Origin: JBEGHD01 sp049334165
GTDB taxonomy: Bacteria; Bacteroidota; Bacteroidia; Flavobacteriales_D; Sanyastnellaceae
NCBI GenBank assembly: GCA_049334165.1
Contig: JBEGHD010000014.1
Length of the DNA: 64,000 nucleotides
Direction: 5' to 3' (one strand)
Shown here: positions 1 to 7,343 of the stretch, in pieces
How the letters are laid out: the number at the start of each line of letters is the position of its first letter
How positions within the stretch are numbered: position 1 is the stretch's first letter
The notes under the pieces: generated by a model
Databases searched by the model: none
The model's input: the letters and a program-made list of their open reading frames with translations, nothing else
What the model was told of the DNA's origin: nothing
Position numbers and translations under genes: made by a program

Positions 1-114
1 CCTACCAGTATCAAAGGCTACAACTGGAACCTTTCCAATATCATCTACTCTCGAATTTTGGATATTTTGAGAAACAATGTGTCTGACTTTGATCAGAGCA
101 GTTCAAAAGTTTAG
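1..114 (+). CDS. Possible C-terminal tail of a gene starting left of the window
   Basis: Frame 1 is open from the first base to a TAG at 112-114 and would encode about 37 residues ending DFDQSSSKV. The composition is protein-like (a hydrophobic helix-like stretch around NIIYSRILDILRN). No start codon is visible, so if real it is the end of a gene lying off the left edge. It is too short to assign to a family, and an accidental open frame cannot be excluded. Confidence 0.3.
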   Translation, partial: PTSIKGYNWNLSNIIYSRILDILRNNVSDFDQSSSKV

Positions 115-253
115 CAGGGTTGAAAGAATAATCAATCGCTATCAAATCCTTACTCTTGTAAATTGCAGCTTCTAAAAAATTAAGTGAAATCGATTATTGA
201 TTTAATCCTGATTGTAAATTGAACGCTAATTTTCAACTATTTCTTTACACATC

Positions 254-337
254 TCTCGACTCTCTATCGACCCGGCTCAAGAACCGCGCTCGAGAATCGG
301 CCAACGCGCGATTGACGGTTGTCGAGCGGAGTCGAGA
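254..337. repeat. Imperfect inverted repeat, REP/MITE-like
   Basis: The left arm near 254-273 (TCTCGACTCTCTATCGACC) is nearly the reverse complement of the right arm near 317-337 (GGTTGTCGAGCGGAGTCGAG). The frame through it reads STRL...LTVVERSRDKR, a peptide that from memory recurs as spurious translated repeats in Bacteroidota genomes. I treat the 68-codon frame at 219-425 as non-coding. The rest of 115-451 holds no other recognisable gene or site. Confidence 0.5.
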
Positions 338-451
338 CAAAAGGAGAGGGGAACAAAATGATTTTGAAAAATTCGTGAATAAACCCAAAACCGATCTCAA
401 ATTGATTTGGGAACTAGTTCAATAATCCGATAACTGAAACTCGTCATTCTA

Positions 452-2779
452 GTGAAGTCAACAAACAAAACCTACCTGCCTTTTCTTACCATTCTGCTGC
501 TGGGCATCGTGTATGTTTTTTCGTTTTATGACGAAGTTCTCAAAAGTCCCAACGACTACATTTTTAGCACCACGGGCGATGGCATCAAAAATTACTTCAC
601 CTACGCCTACCACATTCGGCACGACAGCTCTTACACTGAGTTTGAGGGCATGAACTTTCCCTACGGAGAAAATTACCTCTACACCGATTGCCACCCAATT
701 GTGGCCAACGCAGTGAAGTCGTTGTCGTCCGTCAGCCCGTTTTTCGAAAGTCATTCGGTCGGGATTCTCAACCTGCTGTTGATCCTCTCCATCCTCCTCA
801 CCTTCCCTGTGATTTACCTGGTTTTGGTGAACCTCAAATCGAACAGGTGGCTGAGCGTTGTCTTCAGCTTTTGCATTGCGATTCTCGCTCCTCAGCTCTT
901 TCGGCTTGGCGGACACTTTGCGCTTTCCTACAGCGTGGCGATTCCCTTGTCGTGGCTGCTGATTTTGAAATGTCGACAAAAACCCAACTGGCACTGGTAC
1001 CTTCTGCTCCTTGCCAATAACCTCTTCTGGATGCTGATTCACGCCTACCTCGGAATTATCGTCTCGGCATTTCTGATTTCGTTTGCAGTCGTTCAGTTTT
1101 TGCTGGAACGAAGAAAGAGCGGAGAAATTCGGCAATTCGCTCTCCTGGTTTTGGCGATTGCCCTGCCGGTCATTTTGTTTTATCTGCACGTGATGCTGAC
1201 TGACACACACACCGGCAGGACCGACAATCCATCTGGGTTTTTCCTCTACAATGCCGAACTCGATGACGTGCTGATACCGCCCGAAGAACCACTTTGGCCG
1301 CTGTTCGACAAACTCTCAGGTGGTGCCATCAAATTGGAGTGGGAAGCTCGAGGCTACCTCGGGATTTTTAATTCGCTCTTTTTCGTATTTCTGGTCCTTG
1401 CTTCTCTAGTCAGCATCTTCAGTAAAAAAGCCAGGCGACTGCTCAGCAGGTTTTTTGACAAAAAGCCGCTCAACATCTCGCTGATTGCCGCGTTTGTAGT
1501 TTTGCTTTTTGCGCTCGCCATCCCATTCAGGCAAATTCCCAGCCTTGTAGAAACGTTCCCGATTTTCAAGCAGTTTCGAGCTACAGGCCGATTTGTCTGG
1601 CCGTTCTACTTTGTCTTCACCGTTTTCGCGGCAACAGTTTTTCAAAAGATCATTTTGAGCTGGTGGCGAAGAGACAAAAAAGCCATGGCCGCGGTGGCGA
1701 TTCTTGTTTTCGTGGCGACCTACCTGATGGAAGGTTATCACTACCACAAGCCCGTTTCGGAAGACATCACCAGCAGTGCCAACTTGTTTGACGAGGATCA
1801 ACTTCCAGATGATTTTCAAAAGGCTGTTAGCACGATTGATCCAAAAAAATATCAGGCGATCATTGCAATGCCCTTCTACTACCAGGGATCTGAAAGCTAC
1901 GCCCGCCCCAGGCAGGATGCAGCTGTCACCAAGTCCATGCTGTTGTCTTACCACACCGGCATTCCCAACGTCTGCGCTAATCTCACGCGCACTTCCATCG
2001 AGGAGAGCAAGAGAATCGTTCAGCTCGTGACACCGAATTACTACGAGAAAAAAATTGCGGATGACTTTGAGAGCACACGCCCGTTTTTGATTCTAAAAAC
2101 AGGTTCAGAGTTTTCGAAGTACGAAGAAATTATCCTCGAAAAAGGCAAATCGATTTACGAAGGAGGCGATTTCGAACTGCTTGAAATCGAATACGAGAAG
2201 CTGTTCAGTGACGACCGTCAAAAACGCCTTGAAGCATTTCGCGAGGAGCTGCCGGACCTAAGCCGTCAAAACTCATTTTTGGTTTCCGACTCCAGCTCGT
2301 TATTGTACTACGACAGTTTTGAGAAATCGAAATCGGACACCGCATTTCGGGGCACCGGCAGTTTTGTCTCTGTAAAAAAAGGCAAAAACACCCTGGCCGA
2401 GTTTCCGCCAAACACGTTTGAAAAAGGCCGCGACTACGACCTGAGCGTGTGGATGTACAACGGAGTTCCAGATGCGCTCAACCTGTGGTTTCGACTGATC
2501 ATCGAAGAGTACGATGAGCAGCAAGACGAGTGGCATAGCACCACATTTTTCCCCGTGAATGCCGAAGTGATCAACGGCAACTGGTCGTTGGTGGAAGGCA
2601 CTTTTAGTGTGCAAAACCCGCAAAGCCGCGTTTACATTGTCACCAAAGGAAAGGAGAACTCCAAAGCCACTTTGCATGTAGACGAACTTCTGATCAAAGA
2701 CAAAGGCGTGGAGGTTTACCGATTGGATGAAACCACCAACACACTGTTTTATAACAATCATAGGATTGAGGTTCCTTAA
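452..2779 (+). CDS. Polytopic membrane protein, possible GT-C-type glycosyltransferase
   Basis: 775 residues from a GTG start (MKSTNKTYLPF); no in-frame ATG fits better. A first membrane helix at about residues 7-25 is followed by an extracytoplasmic loop with GDGIKNYF and GMNFPYGENYLYTD. About ten more membrane helices run to residue ~430. The remaining ~340 residues are soluble, and the last ~150 (from SSLLYYDSFEKS) look like a carbohydrate-binding beta-sandwich. An early acidic loop plus many helices is the layout of GT-C lipid-linked sugar transferases and YfhO-like proteins, but I cannot match a named family; the GT-C idea is inference. It stands alone, with 228 bp before the next gene. 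Confidence 0.75.
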   Translation: MKSTNKTYLPFLTILLLGIVYVFSFYDEVLKSPNDYIFSTTGDGIKNYFTYAYHIRHDSSYTEFEGMNFPYGENYLYTDCHPIVANAVKSLSSVSPFFESHSVGILNLLLILSILLTFPVIYLVLVNLKSNRWLSVVFSFCIAILAPQLFRLGGHFALSYSVAIPLSWLLILKCRQKPNWHWYLLLLANNLFWMLIHAYLGIIVSAFLISFAVVQFLLERRKSGEIRQFALLVLAIALPVILFYLHVMLTDTHTGRTDNPSGFFLYNAELDDVLIPPEEPLWPLFDKLSGGAIKLEWEARGYLGIFNSLFFVFLVLASLVSIFSKKARRLLSRFFDKKPLNISLIAAFVVLLFALAIPFRQIPSLVETFPIFKQFRATGRFVWPFYFVFTVFAATVFQKIILSWWRRDKKAMAAVAILVFVATYLMEGYHYHKPVSEDITSSANLFDEDQLPDDFQKAVSTIDPKKYQAIIAMPFYYQGSESYARPRQDAAVTKSMLLSYHTGIPNVCANLTRTSIEESKRIVQLVTPNYYEKKIADDFESTRPFLILKTGSEFSKYEEIILEKGKSIYEGGDFELLEIEYEKLFSDDRQKRLEAFREELPDLSRQNSFLVSDSSSLLYYDSFEKSKSDTAFRGTGSFVSVKKGKNTLAEFPPNTFEKGRDYDLSVWMYNGVPDALNLWFRLIIEEYDEQQDEWHSTTFFPVNAEVINGNWSLVEGTFSVQNPQSRVYIVTKGKENSKATLHVDELLIKDKGVEVYRLDETTNTLFYNNHRIEVP

Positions 2780-2951
2780 AAAGCCCTTCTCTCCCACTCC
2801 ATTTTTCAGAAAGTTCCAAAAGCCTTAAATTGGTCACAGAAGAAACAACATTAACCAGATGCTGCCAGGAAATTTGCAATACTCTCAAACTGCGACCTGC
2901 GCTATCGGGTAGGTTTTCTTGCTGAATTAAAAGGACTTAAAAGATTGTCGA

Positions 2952-2959
2952 TACATTTG
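2952..2959 (+). promoter_or_regulatory. Bacteroidota -7 box (TACATTTG)
   Basis: TACATTTG matches the TAnnTTTG consensus of the Bacteroidota primary sigma factor and lies 49 bp before the ATG at 3008. The inverted repeat at 2960-2983 starts on the next base, so the transcript would begin within or beside it. No clear -33 TTG was seen at the expected spacing. Confidence 0.5.
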
Positions 2960-2983
2960 GATAAAGTGACATGTGACTTTATC
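2960..2983. repeat. Palindrome abutting the -7 box
   Basis: GATAAAGT (2960-2967) and ACTTTATC (2976-2983) are perfect inverted repeats around an 8-bp spacer. An outer pair TGTCGAT (2946-2952) and ATCGACA (2981-2987) could form a competing stem that spans the -7 box. It could be an operator or a 5' hairpin; no known regulator site is recognised. Confidence 0.5.
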
Positions 2984-3007
2984 GACAGTTGTAGCTAATT
3001 TGAAAAA

Positions 3008-3376
3008 ATGACCGATATCCTATTATTTGTTTTACCCCCGTTGCTGTTTGTTTCAGTATGGTTGATTGGCAGGAAAAGCGAAAATAAAATTAGTCTGATA
3101 GCTGCCGCAGTTATAACATTGACTTTAGTTGTACTTGGATATGTTACTGCTGATACTTACACCGAAATTTCGACAATTGGAAATATTCTTCTTTTTAGCA
3201 GTTCTATGTGGCTTATTGTACCGATATTGACTATTAAAAAGTTGAAAGAAAATATTTTGAAAACGGACAATTTAAGCATGGTAAGACTGACTGCAGTGAT
3301 GATAATTGGACCGATATTATCTGTCTCTTTATGCATGACAATGTTAATAGCCACAGGACAAATAACAGGATTTTGA
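3008..3376 (+). CDS. Small integral membrane protein, unknown function
   Basis: 122 residues with four predicted membrane helices (about 4-22, 29-46, 58-76 and 92-116) joined by short loops; the longest charged loop (KKLKENILKTD) follows helix 3. No catalytic motif is visible and I do not recognise the family. It is AT-richer than the gene before it. A palindromic spacer follows within 20 bp of the stop codon, so gene plus spacer resembles a cassette. The ATG at 3008 follows an A-rich leader (gaaaaa), typical of this phylum. Confidence 0.6.
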   Translation: MTDILLFVLPPLLFVSVWLIGRKSENKISLIAAAVITLTLVVLGYVTADTYTEISTIGNILLFSSSMWLIVPILTIKKLKENILKTDNLSMVRLTAVMIIGPILSVSLCMTMLIATGQITGF

Positions 3377-3394
3377 AAAACAAAAAACTAGCTA

Positions 3395-3518
3395 CAACAA
3401 TGGCTAAGAAAACATAGAGCAGATAAGGCTTTCAGAAAGGTTCGTTCCTTTAGCAAACTTCGGTTTCGGTGGACAAGTAATCGCTCCGAAATCCCTACGT
3501 TTCTTAGCCGAGCCGTTG
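3395..3518 (+). repeat. attC-like imperfect palindrome between small genes
   Basis: The inner arm GGCTAAGAAAAC (3402-3413) pairs with GTTTCTTAGCC (3499-3509) with one bulged base. An outer pair CAAC (3395-3398) / GTTG (3515-3518) is separated from it by unequal unpaired spacers (3 versus 5 bases). A smaller stem TTTCGG (3464-3469) / CCGAAA lies inside. Total length is 124 bp. A short outer box, a spacer, then a longer inner box is the plan of integron attC sites. The outer boxes match the attC consensus only in the AAC/GTT core, and no integrase is in the window. Confidence 0.5.
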
Positions 3519-3532
3519 CCAAACATTAAAAA

Positions 3533-4174
3533 ATGAACGAACCTGCTTCAATTTATAGTTTACGACCGGTAATATTTGACCGAGACATTAGCACTGTGCA
3601 GAATGTTATTTTGACTCAAGGCTCGTCAGCATTGCAAGCCACTTTAGCACGAATAAAATTTTTATTTCAGATTTGTGGACCTAAAGAAGGAAATAAAGTA
3701 TTTACCGATCAAAACATTGCTCCAGTACTTCAAGATCTTTGTGCCCAAGCGGGTATAGCGTCTCAGATTTTATTTAATGGAAACCGTCACAAATCTCGAC
3801 TTGAATCTCAAACGGCATTTCAACTAAGACTTGAAAGATTTGAATACGTCAAGAAGCTATGTGATGATCAGAATTTCAAACCAGAAATATTGACTGACAG
3901 AGAAGTAAGAAACTCACTAACCCACATTGACGAAAGACTTGCAGATATCTTGACAGAAGAAGAAGGAATAGGTTGGTTCATTGACTATGCGGCATCAATT
4001 CGTAATTCTTTTAATAAACCTGACGGAGTAAAAGAGATCAAGTATTGTAGGTCATACGTTCACAATGAAAGTAAGATTCTTCACCTCGGACATGAGTTTG
4101 ACTTAAATGGACTTGCTCATGAATGTGCTGCATTATTGGCAATCGTGTTTGGGATTGACATAAGAAAAAAATAA
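3533..4174 (+). CDS. HEPN-like protein, possible RNase toxin or defence protein
   Basis: 213 residues, no signal peptide or membrane segment, mostly helical. Residues 126-131 read RNSLTH, a match to the RNxxxH (R-x4-6-H) motif of HEPN ribonucleases, set in a helix-like context (DREVRNSLTHIDERLADIL). The rest matches no family I recognise. HEPN proteins occur in toxin-antitoxin, abortive infection and CRISPR ancillary systems; no nucleotidyltransferase (MNT) partner is adjacent. It lies between two palindromic spacers (3395-3518 and 4178-4238), like a mobile gene cassette. The motif is seen; the HEPN assignment is inference from one motif. Confidence 0.5.
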   Translation: MNEPASIYSLRPVIFDRDISTVQNVILTQGSSALQATLARIKFLFQICGPKEGNKVFTDQNIAPVLQDLCAQAGIASQILFNGNRHKSRLESQTAFQLRLERFEYVKKLCDDQNFKPEILTDREVRNSLTHIDERLADILTEEEGIGWFIDYAASIRNSFNKPDGVKEIKYCRSYVHNESKILHLGHEFDLNGLAHECAALLAIVFGIDIRKK

Positions 4175-4177
4175 AAA

Positions 4178-4238
4178 ACGTTTGGCATCATCGTCTCCTA
4201 TGTAAAGCCTCCGTGATAATCCGCATAGCCAAACCGTT
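4178..4238 (+). repeat. Second palindromic intergenic spacer
   Basis: AACGTTTGGC (about 4177-4186) pairs with GCCAAACCGTT (4228-4238) with one extra base, around a 41-bp interior with no strong stem. It begins immediately after the stop codon at 4174 and ends 17 bp before the next ATG. Position and form mirror the element at 3395-3518, but the sequence differs and the stem is shorter. Confidence 0.4.
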
Positions 4239-4255
4239 TCAATAATCACATTAGA

Positions 4256-4633
4256 ATGAGACTGTTTCTAATACTCATAGCAACTCTTAGTCTTATGGCT
4301 TGCCAAAAAGCAGAAGACAAAATAATAGGGAAATGGAAAGCAGTGAGTTATTTCGAGAATGGTGAGAAAACGGACTTGAATCATTTTCTAGAGTTCAAAA
4401 CCAAAGGAATAGTGATTATCTCGGAAAATGGATTTACTAAACGCGAAAACGGAATAATGAGATATCGCATAGAAAATGACTCAATTTATATAACGAGAAA
4501 AGAAGTGATCTTGGATGGAGTTTCGGTCGAAAAAGATAGCATGAAAATTGAATTTAAGAATGATAGTTTAATCTTGTCGAACCAACACAATGGTGTGTCT
4601 ACCTGGATTCGGGCTGAATCTATTAGCCGATGA
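4256..4633 (+). CDS. Lipocalin-like lipoprotein
   Basis: 125 residues. A signal peptide with lipobox LSLMAC puts the acylated cysteine at residue 16. The mature part opens with IIGKWKAVSYFENGEK, the G-x-W strand that starts lipocalin-like domains of Bacteroidota lipoproteins, and continues as alternating strands typical of a small beta-barrel. It is probably anchored in the outer or inner membrane with an unknown ligand. The next gene starts 25 bp downstream on the same strand. The lipoprotein call is strong; the fold is inferred from the G-x-W motif and strand pattern. Confidence 0.7.
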   Translation: MRLFLILIATLSLMACQKAEDKIIGKWKAVSYFENGEKTDLNHFLEFKTKGIVIISENGFTKRENGIMRYRIENDSIYITRKEVILDGVSVEKDSMKIEFKNDSLILSNQHNGVSTWIRAESISR

Positions 4634-4658
4634 AACAACCGATTGAAAACTGAATAAA

Positions 4659-5096
4659 ATGAAAATGCTACTCACATCGCTCCTTTTGTGTATCAACTTT
4701 TTGGCGCACTCGCAAGATGTGCCATTTGACGAATTAAAGATTCAGGCAATTGTAGACTCCACATTGAAGTGTTTCGACACAACCAAAGTCCAGGCAATTC
4801 AGTTTAGTACAGCGAATTCTGGAAATCAATTAGAAGTCGAGTTTACAAGAAGATTGGCAAGCTTCCAACAGCTTAAACTATTTATTTTCAATGGACTCAC
4901 GGAAATAGGGAGTCCGGAAGACTTCAACATTGAATTCTCAGGACAAGTAATTGAGATCGAAAGCGATAATAATCAGATTGTCATATACCCAGCTAAAATT
5001 AAGCTCGACAACAAAGATGGACACATAGCAATTTCACCTTTGAAGCAAGAGAGAAATTGCTTTGAACTTATTCCGGAAATTCGAAGATGTAGGTAG
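4659..5096 (+). CDS. Secreted protein of unknown function
   Basis: 145 residues beginning with a signal peptide (MKMLLTSLLLCINFLAHS, probable cleavage before QDVPFDE). The mature part has no conserved motif I recognise; it contains alternating polar/hydrophobic strands and two cysteines near the C-terminus. It follows the lipocalin-like gene by 25 bp, so the two may be co-transcribed. Probably periplasmic or exported. Confidence 0.6.
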   Translation: MKMLLTSLLLCINFLAHSQDVPFDELKIQAIVDSTLKCFDTTKVQAIQFSTANSGNQLEVEFTRRLASFQQLKLFIFNGLTEIGSPEDFNIEFSGQVIEIESDNNQIVIYPAKIKLDNKDGHIAISPLKQERNCFELIPEIRRCR

Positions 5097-5140
5097 CGAA
5101 AACGTTCCGTTTCATTTGGCTCTTCCGGCTTCACCTTCTC

Positions 5141-5177
5141 CCCTCTCCCTCTCTTTCATATCTTTAGCTTTTTGAAA
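5141..5177 (+). promoter_or_regulatory. Promoter-like block with TATCTTTA box, copy 1
   Basis: The block contains CTTTCATATCTTTAGCT and ends TTTTTGAAA; TATCTTTA at 5159-5166 is one mismatch from the TAnnTTTG -7 box. It lies 20-27 bp before the ATG at 5186. Nearly the same block occurs at 5883-5922. Confidence 0.5.
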
Positions 5178-5185
5178 AGAGTATC

Positions 5186-5743
5186 ATGAAAGTTAGCGTT
5201 TGTCTTTTGTTTATTACCCTTTTGTCTTCTGGTTTCGCAATCGGCCAGCAGGGAGGAGCTGCTTCTCAAAAAGCCGTAGCCACTGATTCTCTAGAAACGA
5301 AAAAGATCGAGCAGTTGGTTGAAACGATCCGCCAGGAAAAAACACTGGAACAAGTTCGTATTGACAGTGTCGAGCTGACTGACAAATTTTCTAACGCTAA
5401 GGAGCTTTACAAGGCTGATGTTTATCTTACAGAAGGCGAAATAGTGCGGATATACTTATCACCTCGTGTTGAGTTTGTTGCTGTCCTAAACAGTTTTGGT
5501 CAATCGAGTATCGATTATTTCCTGAAAGATCAAAAGTTGATCTACATCCATGAGCTTTATGCGGATAACAGCAGACCTGGGTCATGCGGTTGGATTGAGA
5601 TGAGAAATGAGCTGTACTTTAATGACGGTGAATTAGTTGAAACCAGGGCCAACGACAATTGCTATCAGTCAAAAATTGAAGTGGATTGGTTGCTGCATAA
5701 TTTCGAGAAGATGCTCATGCTTTCAAAAGAAGAAATTGATTAA
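5186..5743 (+). CDS. Secreted protein of unknown function
   Basis: 185 residues with an N-terminal signal peptide (about 1-20, ending GFAIGQ) and a charged mature part rich in Glu, Lys and Asp. No domain is recognised. Two cysteines, in SCGWIEMRNELYF and DNCYQSK, could form a disulfide in the periplasm. The C-terminus is helical and acidic (MLSKEEID). It has its own promoter-like block, shared in sequence with a block upstream of the lipoprotein gene at 5979. Confidence 0.6.
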   Translation: MKVSVCLLFITLLSSGFAIGQQGGAASQKAVATDSLETKKIEQLVETIRQEKTLEQVRIDSVELTDKFSNAKELYKADVYLTEGEIVRIYLSPRVEFVAVLNSFGQSSIDYFLKDQKLIYIHELYADNSRPGSCGWIEMRNELYFNDGELVETRANDNCYQSKIEVDWLLHNFEKMLMLSKEEID

Positions 5744-5882
5744 TGTCCGCGTTCCCTCAATCACAATTCACTTGAGAAATGCTTCAGTTACATACTTATA
5801 ACTTCCTGCTTCTCTATTTTGCTCTTCATTCGTCAAGTCGTCATTCAATACTAAAACAGCTTGCCATTGCTAGCCATGTCCG

Positions 5883-5922
5883 TTCCCTATCCCTCACTTT
5901 CATATCTTTAGCTCATTTGAAA
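5883..5922 (+). promoter_or_regulatory. Promoter-like block with TATCTTTA box, copy 2
   Basis: It shares the pyrimidine-rich CCCTC run, CTTTCATATCTTTAGCT and TTTGAAA with the block at 5141-5177. The box TATCTTTA is at 5903-5910, about 70 bp before the ATG at 5979. The 67-codon open frame across 5779-5982 overlaps this block and is not called as a gene. Confidence 0.45.
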
Positions 5923-5978
5923 TTAACCAGAGCCATTGCTCGAACGAATGTTACTTCACAGCTAACACCACTAATGTC

Positions 5979-6686
5979 ATGAAAAAGACTGCATTACTTC
6001 TTCTCTTAATCACTACTCTGGCTTTTGCCTGTGGGGAACAACCTTCGCTCGAAGGATTGTGGATAGTGGAAAACGTGAAAGTTGGCGATCAGGAAATGAC
6101 TCCTAATGCCAGGTGGGCCCGATTCCATTCAGACTCTACCTTTGAGTCCGGCAACGGCAAGTATTCTCATTCGTTTGGGAAGTACAACTTCAGTCCAGAA
6201 TCAAACGAATTAGCCCTGAAGTCGACCAATGGGTTGGAGGATGTGTATGAGCCATTCAAGGTGTCAGTGAAACAAAATGAAATGACCTGGATGCGGACTG
6301 AAGAAGGACAGAAAGTCGAAGTAATTCTAAAGCGCACAGATGAACTCCCATTCACTTATAGCGATCAGATTCTGGGACTTTGGCAGTTAGACGAACTCTC
6401 CGACAACGGCCCCTATTTCCAGCAATCGGAGTCAACAGATCAAGCAGAGTACATTTTCTTCAGGTGGGACAAACGATTCGTCATGCAAACCCAAGCCGGT
6501 AGAATTAATGGTGTTTACAATGTCAACGGACATCGACCAGAAGTTGAGTTGATCCCCTACGGAGACCAGTTCGAAAGAGATTTTTGGAAGGTCGATTTCA
6601 ATGAAGACCAAATCATCCTGAATCGATTAAACACAGACTCGACAGTTACCCGAACGTTTAGCAGAATTCATCAATTTCCGGAGTAA
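5979..6686 (+). CDS. Two-domain lipocalin-like lipoprotein
   Basis: 235 residues; lipobox LAFAC with Cys18. The mature protein carries two tandem lipocalin-like halves, each starting with a G-x-W strand: LEGLWIVENVKV near residue 24 and ILGLWQLDELSD near residue 130. This internal duplication suggests two small beta-barrels on one lipid anchor. No ligand is predicted. The start is fixed by the signal peptide. A G/C-rich 50-bp repeat begins 8 bp after the stop codon. Confidence 0.7.
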   Translation: MKKTALLLLLITTLAFACGEQPSLEGLWIVENVKVGDQEMTPNARWARFHSDSTFESGNGKYSHSFGKYNFSPESNELALKSTNGLEDVYEPFKVSVKQNEMTWMRTEEGQKVEVILKRTDELPFTYSDQILGLWQLDELSDNGPYFQQSESTDQAEYIFFRWDKRFVMQTQAGRINGVYNVNGHRPEVELIPYGDQFERDFWKVDFNEDQIILNRLNTDSTVTRTFSRIHQFPE

Positions 6687-6693
6687 GGAATCC

Positions 6694-6743
6694 TGCGCGC
6701 AGCTACCCCTTTAGGGCACAGGGGCCAGCGCAGGGAAAATGAA
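6694..6743 (+). repeat. 50-bp direct repeat, copy 1
   Basis: It starts TGCGCGCAGCTACCCCTTT and ends GCGCAGGGAAAATGAA. It matches 7303-7352 with two mismatches, in the same orientation and 609 bp apart. The final ATG of each copy begins the open frame that follows. Confidence 0.85.
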
Positions 6744-6750
6744 GAATAAC

Positions 6751-6863
6751 ATGAACAACATCTTCCGAAAAATCCGTCAACGTTTTCTCGCTAAAAGCCC
6801 CTTCTCTCGCTACCTCATCTATGCAGTAGGTGGATTTGTGCTGGTAAAGATTAGGGTTTTGGA
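6751..6863 (+). pseudogene. Truncated DUF6090-family gene start
   Basis: The frame reads MNNIFRKIRQRFLAKSPFSR then YLIYAVGGFVLV, the hallmark N-terminus of the DUF6090 proteins encoded at 14.0-20.1 kb. Homology persists in degraded form to about 6863 (the conserved Glu of GEI is already Gly) and then stops at a palindromic repeat. The ~200-residue outer domain is missing and was not found downstream. This is a gene remnant cut by the DUF559 element or by recombination between repeats. Confidence 0.75.
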
Positions 6864-6870
6864 AGCCTTC

Positions 6871-7343
6871 CGCTGCCCCCAGCCCCTGAAGGGGCGTGCT
6901 TTCACACAAATCTCTAAAGAAATGAAATGATGGAACGAGACCCACTTAAAATATCGGGAATGAGCAATGGAGCAAAGCCAAAGATCTACAGAAATGCATC
7001 TAAGCTTCGCGAAAATATGACTCAAGCAGAACAAAAGCTTTGGGAATATTTAAGGAGAAAACCACATGGCTATAAATTCAGAAGACAGCACCCAATGGGA
7101 AATTTCGTATTAGATTTCTACTGCCATAAGCTCCGCATTTCAATCGAAGTAGATGGTGGATATCATCTTTCTTCCGAGCAAAAAGAAAGAGATGAAGAAA
7201 GAACAGCTCATCTTGAGAGTTTGGGAGTTACTGAGTACAGATATAGTAATAAAGAAATCATGAGTGAATTTGAAAAATCAATAGATTCGATAAACGAAAT
7301 CTTGCGCGCAGCTACCCCTTCAGGGGACAGGGGCCAGCGCAGG
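6871..7343 (+). mobile_element. DUF559 gene bounded by inverted palindromic repeats
   Basis: On the left, CGCTGCCCCCAGCCCCTGAA then GGGG occupies about 6871-6894. On the right, CCCCTTCAGGGG (7315-7326) followed by ACAGGGGCCAGCG is its near reverse complement. Between them lies a single nuclease gene. The flanking CCCCTGAAGGGG cores are also self-complementary apart from the two central bases. The unit has the look of a small mobile element, but no transposase or target-site duplication is visible; its mobility is inference. Confidence 0.45.

Noticed and set aside
458..1210. 250-codon open frame on the minus strand inside the first membrane protein gene
   Set aside because: It is antisense to a gene with clear membrane-protein coding character, has low-complexity composition rich in Gln, Asn and Val and no recognisable domain. 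Similar antisense frames inside tamB, tamL, gyrB and the dehydrogenase gene were dismissed for the same reason.
5779..5982. 67-codon plus-strand frame between two exported-protein genes
   Set aside because: It runs through a promoter-like block shared with another intergenic region, overlaps the next start codon, and has no protein-like pattern.
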